In this document: positions 7,027 to 7,082 of the stretch, in pieces
Position numbering within the stretch: the stretch's first letter is position 1
How the letters are laid out: each line of letters starts with the position of its first letter
Source of the DNA: Candidatus Tariuqbacter arcticus
GTDB lineage: Bacteria > Electryoneota > Tariuqbacteria > Tariuqbacterales > Tariuqbacteraceae
Direction of reading: 5' to 3'
NCBI GenBank assembly: GCA_013202315.1
Contig: JABMRZ010000344.1
Location: 1 to 7,082 of the forward strand
Length of the DNA: 7,082 nt
Translations under genes and position numbers: made by a program
Notes under the pieces: model-generated
What the model saw: the letters and a program-made list of their open reading frames with translations, nothing else
What the model was told of the DNA's origin: nothing
The model's database searches: none

Positions 7027-7082
7027 GGGTTTAGGGGTTTAGGGGTTTATGATTTAGTATTTAGTATTTAGGGGTTAGGGGG
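7027..7082. repeat. Degenerate TTTAGGGG / ATTTAGT short repeats, G-rich
   Basis: On the plus strand there are G-tracts at 7027-7029, 7034-7037, 7042-7045, 7071-7074 and 7078-7082. The first three are joined by TTTA, and the last two by TTA. Between them is an ATTTAGT-type heptamer repeated about twice (7052-7065). The block lies upstream of the TPR gene, on its template strand, and runs off the window. The five G-tracts could support a G-quadruplex, though one loop would be about 25 bases. It is non-coding in appearance; its total length and copy number cannot be seen. The stretch 6982-7026 between it and the TPR gene is AT-rich without a clear promoter. Confidence 0.7.

Noticed and set aside
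7021..7082. CRISPR array or chromosome telomere
   Set aside because: The units are 7-8 bases long with no unique spacers, and the neighbouring genes are ordinary bacterial ones, so neither reading is supported.

Overview
This is a bacterial window with four protein genes, all densely coding. The organism cannot be named from the sequence. Two genes on the minus strand encode exported proteins: a TPR protein, and a protein of a family often auto-labelled 'asparagine synthetase B'. I associate such genes with uncultured Gram-negative lineages around the Bacteroidetes/Ignavibacteria/FCB group, but that placement is recall and not something the sequence proves. Start codons are mixed: ATG for the sugar kinase and the exported asparagine-synthetase-B-like protein, GTG for the TPR protein, and ATG or TTG for the methyltransferase. 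Shine-Dalgarno signals are weak or oddly placed.

Layout. Positions 1-125 are an AT-rich leader containing a 20-base perfect inverted repeat, followed by a plus-strand ROK-family sugar kinase (126-1079). Its end overlaps by 17 bases the end of a convergent minus-strand gene, a large DNA methyltransferase (1063-3705, possibly starting at 3729). Directly upstream of the methyltransferase, on the same strand, is a secreted glutamine-amidotransferase-like protein (3731-5014). A 128-base AT-rich spacer then separates it from an exported TPR-repeat protein (5143-6981). Positions 6982-7082 are a non-coding upstream region ending in a G-rich TTTAGGGG/ATTTAGT repeat cut by the window edge.

How the parts may fit together. 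The TPR protein and the amidotransferase-like protein both carry export signals, lie in tandem and plausibly act together in the periplasm or outside the cell; their reaction is unknown. The ROK kinase would phosphorylate a hexose or amino-sugar in the cytoplasm and seems to be an independent unit.

The most notable gene is the methyltransferase. It joins a catalytic module of N6A/N4C type, interrupted by zinc-ribbon cysteines, to a probable winged-helix segment and a C-terminal domain resembling PD-(D/E)XK restriction nucleases, in which the usual catalytic lysine or acidic residue appears to be replaced by valine. It could be a one-gene restriction-modification protein or a derivative that has lost cleavage. 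No other defence genes are visible. Its 3' part is clearly AT-richer than the kinase gene beside it, which fits separate acquisition.
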